In this document: positions 36,900-45,528 of the stretch, piece by piece
Position numbering within the stretch: position 1 is the stretch's first letter
How the letters are laid out: every line of letters begins with the position of its first letter
Assembly: GCF_900046455.1 (NCBI RefSeq)
Contig: NZ_FCOT01000008.1
Span: 277,053-341,052 of the forward strand
Direction: 5' to 3'
Length of the DNA: 64,000 nt
Origin: Cellulomonas timonensis
Lineage (GTDB): Bacteria > Actinomycetota > Actinomycetes > Actinomycetales > Cellulomonadaceae
Position numbers and translations under genes: made by a program
The notes under the pieces: model-generated
Seen by the model: only the letters and a program-made list of their open reading frames with translations
Database searches by the model: none
Told to the model about the DNA's origin: nothing

Positions 36900-37853
36900 G
36901 TGCTCAGCTACGTAGCCAAGAAGGTCGCGCGCGCGGTCATCACCATCTGGATGGCAGTGACGATCACCTTCTTCCTGCTGCGCATCCTGCCGGCAGACCC
37001 CACCCTCCTCGTGGTCGAGGGGGACATGACCCCGGAGATGCAGGCGGCGCTCCGCGAGCAGTACGGCCTCGACAAGCCGCTGCTCGTCCAATACGGCCTG
37101 TACCTGGGCGAGCTGCTGCGGGGGAACCTCGGCGTCTCGTTCCGGCAGCTCGTGCCGGTCCTCGACATCCTGCTCAGCAGGCTGCCCTGGACCCTGCTCC
37201 TGGCCGGGTCGGCGTTCGCGCTCACGGTGCTGATCGGCATCCCGCTGGGCGTGTACGCCGCGGTGGGGCGCGGCAAGCTCGTCGACAAGGTGGTGCAGTT
37301 CCTGGGCGTGACATCCAACGCGTTGTTCGTGCCGAGCGTGGCGATCCTGCTGCTGGTCGTCTTCGGCGCCCAGCTCGGGTGGTTCCCGATCGGCGGCGCC
37401 ATCGACCCTCGGACGCGGGGGGCCGAGGCGTACGCCAGCCTGCTGCACCACCTGGCGCTGCCGCTGCTGTCGCTCGCGCTGGTCCAGGTCGGGCCGTACG
37501 CCTTGACGCTGCGCACCAACATGCTCGAGGTGCTCGGCGAGGACTACATCAAGAGCGCGCGCTCGCGGGGGTTCACCCCACGCCGCACGGTGTGGCGACA
37601 TGCGTTGCGCAACGCGATCCTCCCGGCGCTGACGCTCATGGGCCTGCAGCTCGGCACGCTGATCGGCGGGGCCGTGCTCACCGAGACGATCTTCGCCTAC
37701 CCGGGCGTCGGACGGCTGATCTACGAGGCCGTCCAGCAGCTCGACTACCCGCTGCTCCAGGGGGCGTTCGTCCTCCTCGCGATCACCGTCGTCGCCGCCA
37801 ACCTCATCACCGACATGGTGGCGCTGGCCCTGAACCCAAGGATCCGCTCATGA
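36900..37853 (+). CDS. Peptide ABC transporter permease (DppB-like)
   Basis: 317 aa with six predicted membrane helices. The N-terminal helix is AVITIWMAVTITFFLLRILP, followed by the DppB-type loop DPTLLVVEGDMTPEMQAALR. The cytoplasmic EAA loop EDYIKSARSRGFTPRRTVW contacts the ATPases. GTG start after GAGGAGGG. ATGA overlap with the second permease. Confidence 0.95.
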   Translation: MLSYVAKKVARAVITIWMAVTITFFLLRILPADPTLLVVEGDMTPEMQAALREQYGLDKPLLVQYGLYLGELLRGNLGVSFRQLVPVLDILLSRLPWTLLLAGSAFALTVLIGIPLGVYAAVGRGKLVDKVVQFLGVTSNALFVPSVAILLLVVFGAQLGWFPIGGAIDPRTRGAEAYASLLHHLALPLLSLALVQVGPYALTLRTNMLEVLGEDYIKSARSRGFTPRRTVWRHALRNAILPALTLMGLQLGTLIGGAVLTETIFAYPGVGRLIYEAVQQLDYPLLQGAFVLLAITVVAANLITDMVALALNPRIRS

Positions 37854-38698
37854 CCGCGCCCCTCGTCGTGACGCGCGCGCGGCGCAGGCGCGCCTTCGGC
37901 TCGCCGTCCGGCTACTTGTCCGTCGCCCTGCTCCTCCTCTTCGCCCTCACGGCAGTCTTCGGCCCGATGCTCGTCGACAAGCCGCGGGGCCTGGGCGCCG
38001 ACATCCTGCAGTCGCCCTCCGCCCAGCACTGGTTCGGCACCGACGACCTGGGGCAGGACGTCTTCGCCCAGGTGATCTGGGGCACGCGGATCAGCATGGC
38101 CGTGGGAGTCGCGGCCTCGCTCATCGCGATCGTCATCGGCACCGCGCTGGGCCTGTTGGGCGCCTACGTGAAGCGGCTCGACCCGTTCATCTCCACGCTC
38201 GTGGACGTCATGCTCTCGTTGCCGCTGCTGCCGCTGATGATCCTGGTCACGGCACTCGTCGGGGCATCGGCGACCAGCCTCATCGTGGTGATCGGACTGC
38301 TGTCCTGGGCGGAGGTCGCGCGCCTGATCCGCTCCAATGGCATGGTCGTGGCGTCGATGCCGTATATCGATGGGGCGAAGGTGCTCGGGGCCGGGCCGTT
38401 GCGCATCATCGGCACGGAGCTGCTGCCCGCGGTCAGCCCGCTCATCGTCGTCAGCGTGCTGCTCACCGCCGCGCGCGCGGTGATCTCCGAGGCGGGGCTC
38501 AGCTTCTTGGGGATGGGCGACCCGTCGTCGTGGTCCTGGGGGCGGATCCTGCTCAACGCGCAGCGCTCGGGCGTCATCGCCACCGCCTGGTGGCAGACCT
38601 TGTTCCCCTCGCTGGCGATCCTGCTGCTCGTGCTCTCGGCGACCATCGCCGGGATCCGGTACAACGACTCGCGCGACCCGCGCACCCGGGGGGTGTGA
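37850..38698 (+). CDS. Peptide ABC transporter permease (DppC-like)
   Basis: 282 aa with an N-terminal cytoplasmic arm and six membrane helices. HWFGTDDLGQDVFAQVIWGTR is the DppC family signature after helix 1. The EAA loop is MPYIDGAKVLGAGPLRIIGTELLP. It pairs with the DppB-like permease whose stop it overlaps by 4 nt, and precedes the M24 gene by 3 nt. Confidence 0.95.
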   Translation: MTAPLVVTRARRRRAFGSPSGYLSVALLLLFALTAVFGPMLVDKPRGLGADILQSPSAQHWFGTDDLGQDVFAQVIWGTRISMAVGVAASLIAIVIGTALGLLGAYVKRLDPFISTLVDVMLSLPLLPLMILVTALVGASATSLIVVIGLLSWAEVARLIRSNGMVVASMPYIDGAKVLGAGPLRIIGTELLPAVSPLIVVSVLLTAARAVISEAGLSFLGMGDPSSWSWGRILLNAQRSGVIATAWWQTLFPSLAILLLVLSATIAGIRYNDSRDPRTRGV

Positions 38699-38701
38699 GG
38701 C

Positions 38702-39874
38702 ATGCGCCTTCCCGACGCCTTCTACGCACGGGTGCGCGCCGAGGCGCAGGCAGGCCTGGCGGCTCGCGGCCTGGCGGGCCTGCTCGTCACCGCCCCCACC
38801 GACGTGGCCTACCTGGTCGGGTTCTTCTACGCGGTGACCGAGCGCCCGGTCTACCTCTGGCTGCCCGCCGAGGGCGACCCGGTGTGCCTGATGCCCGAGC
38901 TCGACGAGCACTACGCCCGGTCGCAGGGCGTCCACGCGGACGTGGCGACGTACTTCGAGTACCCAGGCACTCGTTCTCCGGAGGAGCACCTCGCGGACCT
39001 GCTGCCCAGCCAGGCGGCGCGGGGACGCGTGGGCCACTCGGCGAGCCTGACTGTCGGGCAGCTCGGCCGGCTGCGCACCGCGCTGCCGGACGCCGACCTC
39101 GCCGTCGACGGCACGATCGCGCAGATGCGGTTGCGCAAGCACCCGGAGGAGGTCGAGCTGCACCGCCAGGCCGCCGCCATCTGCGACGAGATGCTCGGCG
39201 CGGGGCGCGCCCTCGTCGAGGAGGCGCTGGCCTCGAGGTCGCCGCTGCCCACGGAGGGCGGCCTGGCCCGCCACGTCATCGGCTACGGCACGGACGCCAT
39301 GTACGCGCGGTACCAGCACGTCGTCTACACCACGAAGCTGGCGGGCGGCCTGGTCTACGCCGGCCCCAACTCCGCGCACCCGCACGGCCTGCCCAGCCGC
39401 CGACGGCTGCAGGTGGGGGACACCCTCATCCTGTCGCTCGGCGCCGCAGTGGCCAGCCGGTTCGTGGAGAGCGAGCGCACCTTCGTGATCGGCGAGCCCT
39501 CCGAGCGGCAGCGCGAGGTCTTCGACGTCGCGGCGCGCGCCCAGGAGGTCGGCACGCAGGGCCTGCGCGCCGGCCGCACCTGCGCCGAGGTGAACGCCGA
39601 GTGCCTCGACGTGATCCGCGCCGCCGGGATGGGCCAGCACATCCGGCACCGCCAGGGCCACGGCATCGGCCTCGCCCAGCACGAGCCGCCGTGGGTCGAG
39701 GACGGCGACGAGACCGTGCTCCAGCCCGGGATGGTGCTCTCCAGCGAGCCGGGCGTCTACGTCCCGGGCCACGCCGGGTACCGCATCTCCGACACCGTCC
39801 TGGTCACCGAGCAGGGACCCGAACGCCTGACCACCTACCCCCGCACCATCGAAGAGAGCGTGATCGAGGTATGA
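38702..39874 (+). CDS. M24-family (aminopeptidase P/prolidase/creatinase fold) protein with altered metal ligands
   Basis: 390 aa: N-terminal creatinase-like domain (1-145) and C-terminal pita-bread domain. Of the five metal ligands of M24 peptidases (D, D, H, E, E), only His320 (QGHGIGLAQHEPP) and Glu349 (SSEPGVY) are kept. The first Asp is Ser245 in LILSLGA, the second is Glu256 in VESERTF, and the last Glu is Ser363 in YRISD. Creatinase shows that this fold can work without metal, so the protein may be a metal-independent hydrolase or non-catalytic. It overlaps the next gene by 4 nt. Confidence 0.88.
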   Translation: MRLPDAFYARVRAEAQAGLAARGLAGLLVTAPTDVAYLVGFFYAVTERPVYLWLPAEGDPVCLMPELDEHYARSQGVHADVATYFEYPGTRSPEEHLADLLPSQAARGRVGHSASLTVGQLGRLRTALPDADLAVDGTIAQMRLRKHPEEVELHRQAAAICDEMLGAGRALVEEALASRSPLPTEGGLARHVIGYGTDAMYARYQHVVYTTKLAGGLVYAGPNSAHPHGLPSRRRLQVGDTLILSLGAAVASRFVESERTFVIGEPSERQREVFDVAARAQEVGTQGLRAGRTCAEVNAECLDVIRAAGMGQHIRHRQGHGIGLAQHEPPWVEDGDETVLQPGMVLSSEPGVYVPGHAGYRISDTVLVTEQGPERLTTYPRTIEESVIEV

Positions 39875-40755
39875 GCAGCCAGCAGTTCTTCGCGGAGGTC
39901 AACGGGGCGCGCCTCAAGCTCGAGGTCCAGGGGCCCGAGGACGCGCCGGCCATGATCGTGCACCACGGCGCCCCCGGGCTGGGCGGGCGCGGCGAGCCTG
40001 TGCGGTCGTTCGGGCCCTTCGCCGACGAGTACCGCGTGGTCGCCTTCGACGCGCGCGGCTCCGGCGAGTCCGAGGACCGTGGCCCGTTCACACACGAGCA
40101 GTGGGTCGCCGACATCGAGGCGATCCGCCAGCTCCTCGACCTCGGCCCCATCGTCATGGCCGGCGGCTCCTACGGCGGGTTCCTGGCGATGGAGTACACC
40201 CTCGCCCACCCCGAGAACGTGCGCGCGCTGGTGCTGCGGGACACCGCGGCGAACACGCGCTACGACCACCTCGCCGTCGACCGCGCCCGCAGCACGGACC
40301 GGGTGTCGATCGACGAGTGGGTGATCGAGCGGATCGGCACGGGGAGGTTCGCCGACAACGTGGAGTTCGAGCGGTACTGGCGCGGCATCCTTCCCCTGTA
40401 CGACCACGCCTGGGACCCCGCGGCCGTCGAGCGCAAGGCGCAGGCGACCTCCTACCACTACGCCACGCACAACCAGGCATTCGGCGTGAACATGGTCGGC
40501 TGGGACCTGGTCCCGCGCCTGGGCGAGATCACCTGCCCGACGCTGGTCACCGTCGGCCGTCATGACTGGCGCACCCCCGTGGCGGCCTCCGAGGAGATCG
40601 TGGGGGCGATCGACGGCGCCGAGCTCGTCGTCTTCGAGCACTCGGGCCACTCGCCGCAGCTCGAGGAGCCCGAGCGGTTCCAGTCGGTGGTGCGCGACTT
40701 CCTCGCCCGGGCCGGCATCCGCCCGGGCGGTCTGGCGGAGGCACACGATGAGTGA
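39871..40755 (+). CDS. Alpha/beta hydrolase (proline iminopeptidase-like)
   Basis: 294 aa. Oxyanion motif HHGAPGLGG, nucleophile elbow GGSYGGF (Ser in the sequence GxSxG), later acid in VTVGRHDWRTP and His in FEHSGHSPQLEEPE. The overall pattern resembles S33 prolyl aminopeptidases, which remove N-terminal proline. The assignment to peptides is supported by neighbours rather than by a unique motif. ATGA overlap with the M24 gene; 8-nt overlap with the next ATPase gene. Confidence 0.85.
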   Translation: MSSQQFFAEVNGARLKLEVQGPEDAPAMIVHHGAPGLGGRGEPVRSFGPFADEYRVVAFDARGSGESEDRGPFTHEQWVADIEAIRQLLDLGPIVMAGGSYGGFLAMEYTLAHPENVRALVLRDTAANTRYDHLAVDRARSTDRVSIDEWVIERIGTGRFADNVEFERYWRGILPLYDHAWDPAAVERKAQATSYHYATHNQAFGVNMVGWDLVPRLGEITCPTLVTVGRHDWRTPVAASEEIVGAIDGAELVVFEHSGHSPQLEEPERFQSVVRDFLARAGIRPGGLAEAHDE

Positions 40756-41746
40756 GCCGATCGTCACCGTCCGCGGCCTGAGCGTCGACTTCCACACCCG
40801 CGACGGCGTGGTCAAGGCCGTGCAGGACCTCGACCTCGACCTGCACCCGTCGCGGACCCTCGCGCTGCTCGGCGAGTCCGGCTCCGGGAAGTCGGTGACC
40901 GCGCAGGCGATCATGGGCCTGCTGGACTCCCCGCCGGCCCGGATCACCGCGGGGTCGGTGAGGTTCCGCGGGGTCGACCTGCTGCAGGCCAGCGCCGCCG
41001 AGCGCCGTGAGGCCAATGGCGGCGGCATCTCGATGGTGTTCCAGGACTCGCTCTCGGCGCTCAACCCCGTCTACACGGTGGGCGGGCAGATCGCGGAGCT
41101 GCTGCGGGTGCGGCGCGGCATGTCGCGCCGGGCCGCATGGGACCGCGCCGTCGAGCTCATCGACCATGTGCGGATCCCCGCCCCGGCCCGCCGCGCGAAG
41201 GACTACCCGCACCAGTTCTCCGGCGGGATGCGCCAGCGGATCATGATCGCCCTGGCCATCGCCCTGGAGCCGAGCGTGCTCATCGCCGACGAGCCGACCA
41301 CGGCGCTCGACGTGACGGTGCAGGCGCAGATCATGGAGCTGCTGCTGGACCTGCAGCGCGAGAACGGGATGGGCCTGATGCTCATCACCCATGACCTGGG
41401 AGTCGTGGCGGAGGTCGCCGACGACATCGCGGTGATGTACGCGGGGCGCGTCGTGGAGAAGGGCGGCGTCCACGAGCTCTTCGCCGACCCGGCCCACCCG
41501 TACACGCGCGGGCTGCTGCGCTCGGTGCCCCGCGTGGACCGGGCGGACTCGACGTTGTGGGCGATCCCCGGCTCGCCGCCCAACCTGCTGGACCTGGGCG
41601 AGGGCTGCGCGTTCCGCGAGCGGTGCGACACCGCAGTGGGCGTGTGCGCCGTCGAGCGCCCTGCCCTCGCCCGTCCTGTGGCCGACGCCGGATCCCGGCT
41701 CGCGGCCTGTCACCGCAGCGAGGAGGTCGTCCATGGACGCGCATGA
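40748..41746 (+). CDS. Peptide ABC transporter ATPase (DppD-like)
   Basis: 332 aa. Walker [10 protein letters not shown]-loop region [20 protein letters not shown], signature FSGGMRQR, Walker [13 protein letters not shown], and switch His in [12 protein letters not shown]. The C-terminal oligopeptide-transporter domain has a Cys-rich site ([15 protein letters not shown] ... CH) that in relatives binds an iron-sulfur cluster. It forms the heterodimeric motor with the next gene (14-nt overlap). Confidence 0.95.
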   Translation: MSEPIVTVRGLSVDFHTRDGVVKAVQDLDLDLHPSRTLALLGESGSGKSVTAQAIMGLLDSPPARITAGSVRFRGVDLLQASAAERREANGGGISMVFQDSLSALNPVYTVGGQIAELLRVRRGMSRRAAWDRAVELIDHVRIPAPARRAKDYPHQFSGGMRQRIMIALAIALEPSVLIADEPTTALDVTVQAQIMELLLDLQRENGMGLMLITHDLGVVAEVADDIAVMYAGRVVEKGGVHELFADPAHPYTRGLLRSVPRVDRADSTLWAIPGSPPNLLDLGEGCAFRERCDTAVGVCAVERPALARPVADAGSRLAACHRSEEVVHGRA

Positions 41747-42764
41747 GGTCGTGTTGAGCGTGCAGGACCTGGCCCGGCACTTCCCGGTGCGCGGCGCCGG
41801 GCTGTCCCGCGAGAAGCCGGTGGTGCGGGCGCTGGACGGTGTGAGCTTCGACCTGCGCAAGGGGGAGACGCTCGGCGTCGTCGGGGAGTCCGGCTGCGGC
41901 AAGTCCACGCTGGCCCGCACCATCGTCGGGCTGGAGCGGCCCACCTCCGGCCGGGTGCTCTTCCGGGGGACGGATGTGCACCGGACTAGCGCGCGCCAGA
42001 TGCCGGCCCTGCGCCGCCAGGTGCAGATCGTGCTGCAGGACCCGTACGCGTCGCTCAACCCGCGCCGCACCCTGCGTGACGCGCTGATGCAGCCCTTCGA
42101 GATCCACCGGGACCTGCTGCCGCGCGCCAAGCGGATGGCCCGGGTCCAGGAGCTCGTCGAGCTGGTCGGGCTCAACCCGGACCACCTGGACCGGTACCCG
42201 TTCCAGTTCTCGGGCGGCCAGCGGCAGCGGATCGGGATCGCGCGGGCCCTGTCCGTGGAGCCCGAGGTCATCGTGTGCGACGAGCCGGTGTCGGCGCTCG
42301 ACGTGTCCATCCAGGCGCAGGTGGTGAACCTGCTGCAGCGGCTCCAGGCGGAGCTGGGCCTCGCGTATGTGTTCATCGCGCACGACCTGTCGGTGGTGCG
42401 GCACATCTCCGACCGGATCGCCGTCATGTACCTGGGCCGCGTCGCGGAGATCGGCAGCGGGCACGACGTCTACGCCAGCCCGGCGCACCCCTACACGGAG
42501 GCGCTGCTCTCCGCCGTCCCCGTCCCCGACCCGGCCCGGCGCGGCATGGCCGGCCGGCGCCTGCTCGCGGGCGACCCGCCGAGCCCTGTCGACCCGCCCT
42601 CGGGCTGCCGTTTCCGCACCCGCTGCTGGCTCGCGACGGAGGCCTGCGCCGCCGTCGAGCCGCTGCTGGGCGGCGTCCATCCCTCGACGCGGGCCCCGCA
42701 CCACGTGGCCTGCCACCACCCCCTGACCGCCCCTGAGCTCGTGACGAGCACGAAGGACTTCTGA
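41733..42764 (+). CDS. Peptide ABC transporter ATPase (DppF-like)
   Basis: 343 aa. Walker A GESGCGKS, QIVLQDPYASLNPRRTL, signature FSGGQRQR, Walker B VIVCDEPVSALD and H-loop FIAHDLSVVRHI. The C-terminal oligopeptide domain again has GCRFRTRCWLATEAC. It completes a five-component importer (binding protein, two permeases, two ATPases). The stop overlaps the second dipeptidase ATG (TGATG). Confidence 0.95.
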   Translation: MDAHEVVLSVQDLARHFPVRGAGLSREKPVVRALDGVSFDLRKGETLGVVGESGCGKSTLARTIVGLERPTSGRVLFRGTDVHRTSARQMPALRRQVQIVLQDPYASLNPRRTLRDALMQPFEIHRDLLPRAKRMARVQELVELVGLNPDHLDRYPFQFSGGQRQRIGIARALSVEPEVIVCDEPVSALDVSIQAQVVNLLQRLQAELGLAYVFIAHDLSVVRHISDRIAVMYLGRVAEIGSGHDVYASPAHPYTEALLSAVPVPDPARRGMAGRRLLAGDPPSPVDPPSGCRFRTRCWLATEACAAVEPLLGGVHPSTRAPHHVACHHPLTAPELVTSTKDF

Positions 42765-43963
42765 TGCACCCCGTTTCCCCGCGTTATGACGGCTACACCG
42801 CGTACGACTACCTCGAGGCAGGCACGGACTACCAGCACTTCGACCTCGCCCCGCAGCTCGGGCGCGTCCCGGCCTACGACCTGGCCCTTGACGCCGATCA
42901 GCAGGCCCGGGTGGCCCGCCTGATGGCCGAGGAGATCGTCTTCTCCCTGCATGAGCACGCCGTCGTGCTGCCCGAGGACGCCACCGAGATCCGGCGCTAC
43001 AACCGCACCGGCCGCCAGCGCACCGGCTACGAGGGCCTCGCCCACTCCGGGCTGACGGCCGTGATCGACAACTTCATGGCCGGCGCCTCATGCGTCACCA
43101 GCCAGAACGGCTGGAAGTGGGACGACATGATCTACGCGCTCGGCTTCCGCCTGGCCGATCTGGCGAAGCAGGACATGGTCGTGCACGCCCTGACCGTCGA
43201 CGACATCCTGCGGGCCAAGGGCGAGGGGCGGATCGCGCTGGTCGCCGGCTTCGAGTGCGCGACGATGATCGAGAACGAGCTGGACCGGATCGACATGCTC
43301 TACGGGTTCGGGGTCCGCCAGCTCGGCATCGCCTACTCCCAGTCGAACATGCTCGGCGGCGGCCTCTCCGAGCGGAACGACGGCGGGCTGACCAACTTCG
43401 GCCGCCGGGCCGTCGAGCGGATGAACAAGCTGGGCATGCTCATCGACATCTCGCATTCGGGGGACCGGACGTGCCTCGAGGTCATCGAGCACTCCGCCGT
43501 CCCGGTGATGATCACGCACGCCGGAGCGCGGGCCGTGTGGCCCACGGCGCGGATGAAGCCCGACGAGGTCATCACGGCGTGCGCTGATCGGGGCGGGCTC
43601 ATCGGGCTGGAGGCCGCGCCGCACACGACGATCTCCCCGGCGCACCCCGAGCACTCGATCGCGTCCGTGATGGACCACTTCGAGCACTGCGTGGACTTGG
43701 TCGGGATCGACCATGTCGCGTTCGGGCCGGACACCATGTTCGGCGACCACGTCGCCGTGCACCACGCCTACGCGTCGAACTACGCGCAGCGCCAGGAGGG
43801 CGGCCCCGCGCACCCCGAGGTGGAGTATGTGGCGGGCCTGGAGAACCCCGCGGAGAACTTCGGGAACATCGCCGCGTGGCTGGTCAAGCACGGCTACAGT
43901 GACGCGGACATCAGCAAGGTCCTCGGCGGCAACGTCATGCGGGTGCTCGGCGAGGTCTGGTAG
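42764..43963 (+). CDS. M19 (renal dipeptidase-like) metallohydrolase, copy 2
   Basis: 399 aa paralogue of the protein at 34033, collinear along its whole length with long identical blocks such as ATMIENELDR, GRRAVERMNKLG and CVDLVGIDHVAFGPDT. It has the same HEH motif at 63-65 and keeps Glu164, His231, His252 and Asp323. Two copies bracketing one transporter suggest split substrate specificity or a dosage role. It is translationally coupled to the second ATPase. Confidence 0.88.
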   Translation: MHPVSPRYDGYTAYDYLEAGTDYQHFDLAPQLGRVPAYDLALDADQQARVARLMAEEIVFSLHEHAVVLPEDATEIRRYNRTGRQRTGYEGLAHSGLTAVIDNFMAGASCVTSQNGWKWDDMIYALGFRLADLAKQDMVVHALTVDDILRAKGEGRIALVAGFECATMIENELDRIDMLYGFGVRQLGIAYSQSNMLGGGLSERNDGGLTNFGRRAVERMNKLGMLIDISHSGDRTCLEVIEHSAVPVMITHAGARAVWPTARMKPDEVITACADRGGLIGLEAAPHTTISPAHPEHSIASVMDHFEHCVDLVGIDHVAFGPDTMFGDHVAVHHAYASNYAQRQEGGPAHPEVEYVAGLENPAENFGNIAAWLVKHGYSDADISKVLGGNVMRVLGEVW

Positions 43964-44020
43964 GCGTGGCCTCGACGCAGTCCGCACGTCGGAGCGCGAT
44001 GCGCACAGGAGAGGGTGTCA

Positions 44021-44740
44021 GTGGCGAGGCGTGACTCAGTGGTGCAGACGACCCTCGCCGCCTTGCGGGAGCTCATCGCGGGCTACGAGGTGGGGCAGAA
44101 GCTGCCGAATGAGAAGGACCTCGCTGACGACCTCAACGTGAGCCGCGCGAGCGTGCGTGAGGCCCTCGGCGTCCTCGCCAACGAGCAGGTCGTCACCCGG
44201 CGGTGGGGCGCTGGCACGTTCGTGAGCCCCACGCCCGTCGCGGCGATGCTCAGCATGAGCGAGATCCAGTCCTACCGGGACCGGGTCGAAGCGCAGGGGC
44301 GCACCGTGACGCTGCTCGACGCGACGTGCGAGCCGGTTGCGCTCAGCGGCGGCGTCGCCGAGGAGCTGGCCGTCCCCGAGGGGACTGCCGGGTGGCTCGT
44401 CTCCCGGCTGTTCGCCGTGGACGGCATGCCGTCGGCCTCGATGGACGAGCATGTGCCGCTCGACCTGATGGGCGTGAAGATCGATCCCCTCCCCATGCTG
44501 TCGGTGGAGTGGGACCTGTTCCGGATGCTCCGGCACCACCTGCCGGACCTCGTCCAGCACACCGTGACCGACCTGTCCGCTGTCGCCGCCCGTGGCGTTG
44601 ACGCGGAGCGGTTGGCCGTGCGGCAGGGCGACCCGTTGATCCGGGGAGACCAGGTGACCTACGGCGCCGGTGACGTGCCGCTCGCCGTCGGCGTCAGCCT
44701 CCAGCGGACCGACCGGGTGCGGCTGCGCATCACCCGTTGA
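44021..44740 (+). CDS. GntR-family regulator with UTRA effector domain
   Basis: 239 aa. N-terminal winged helix (LRELIAGYEVGQKLPNEKDLADDLNVSRASVREALGVLANEQVV, given here as the region 14-57) and C-terminal UTRA domain (about 80-239, ending LQRTDRVRLRITR). UTRA domains bind small metabolites and usually relieve repression. It sits 57 bp after the last cluster gene and is the likely local regulator. The GTG at 44021 is preferred over 44015 because AGGAGAGGG gives it the better ribosome-site spacing. Confidence 0.9.
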   Translation: MARRDSVVQTTLAALRELIAGYEVGQKLPNEKDLADDLNVSRASVREALGVLANEQVVTRRWGAGTFVSPTPVAAMLSMSEIQSYRDRVEAQGRTVTLLDATCEPVALSGGVAEELAVPEGTAGWLVSRLFAVDGMPSASMDEHVPLDLMGVKIDPLPMLSVEWDLFRMLRHHLPDLVQHTVTDLSAVAARGVDAERLAVRQGDPLIRGDQVTYGAGDVPLAVGVSLQRTDRVRLRITR

Positions 44741-44761
44741 CCCGGCGCCGGTGGCGCGAGG

Positions 44762-44986
44762 TCAGGCGGGGACGCCTGAGCCCTCGGGCAGCGGGCACAC
44801 CCACTGCGCGTCCGACCACGACCAGCGCGCGGTGACCTGCTGTCCGTCGACGTCGGCGCAGGCCGGCCGCCGGAGCCCAGCTGAGGCGTAGCCGACTGCC
44901 AGGGAGGCGGTGAGGAGCACCACCAGCACGGTCATCGTGACGCGCAGCCAGCGCGGCTGCGGCACGTCGCCCTCGAGCGGGATCAC
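44762..44986 (-). CDS. Small single-pass membrane protein
   Basis: 74 aa. Cytoplasmic N-terminus, one helix (LRVTMTVLVVLLTASLAVGYA, about 15-35), then an outer tail with two Cys (RRPACADVDG and WVCPLPEG) that could form a disulfide. GTG start overlaps the stop of the GNAT gene by 4 nt (GTGA). No family recognised. Confidence 0.6.
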   Translation of the reverse strand: MIPLEGDVPQPRWLRVTMTVLVVLLTASLAVGYASAGLRRPACADVDGQQVTARWSWSDAQWVCPLPEGSGVPA

Positions 44987-45528
44987 CGCGCGCCCGGCGC
45001 GGCCACGGCGCGCATGAGCATCGCGACGCGCACGGCGCCGCCGTGGGTGCTCTGCTCGCCGATCTGGGCGAACCCGAGCCGGCGGTGGAAGGCGAGCGAC
45101 TGCGGGTTCGGGGGGTCGAGGTTGACCTCGCAGGTCACCTCGTCGAGCCCGAGGGCGCGGGCGCGTTCTACCACCGCGTCGTGCAGCGCGCGGCCGATGC
45201 CGTGGCCGTGCGCCGAGGGCGCCACCACGATCCGGTCGACGTACATCGAGCCTGGCCGGTGCTCGGCGAACCAGCGGTAGTTCTCGCTGTCGTAGTCGGC
45301 CCCCGGGGTGAGCGCGAGGATGAGCGCCTGGGGCCTGCCGGCTGCGTCGTCCACCACGAGCGCGAGGTCGCATCGCGGCAGGTGCGCCGCGAGCCCCTCG
45401 ACGCCGAGGGCGTTCACGGCGGGCGCGGCGGCGTCGTTGAGCGCGGCGAGCGCCGGGACGTCGCCGGGCAGCGCGGGCCGCAGGGTGTGCGTGGCACTCG
45501 CGGGCTGTGGCGCGGGCGGGACGGTCAT
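44983..45528 (-). CDS. GNAT-family N-acetyltransferase
   Basis: 181 aa, one GNAT fold. The acetyl-CoA loop is visible as VDRIVVAPSAHGHGIGRALHDAVVERA, followed by VTCEVNLDPPNPQSLAFHRRLGF, the typical motif A and B arrangement. The acceptor is unknown. The ATG at 45528 overlaps the oxidoreductase stop by 4 nt, making a three-gene leftward operon. Confidence 0.9.
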   Translation of the reverse strand: MTVPPAPQPASATHTLRPALPGDVPALAALNDAAAPAVNALGVEGLAAHLPRCDLALVVDDAAGRPQALILALTPGADYDSENYRWFAEHRPGSMYVDRIVVAPSAHGHGIGRALHDAVVERARALGLDEVTCEVNLDPPNPQSLAFHRRLGFAQIGEQSTHGGAVRVAMLMRAVAAPGAR

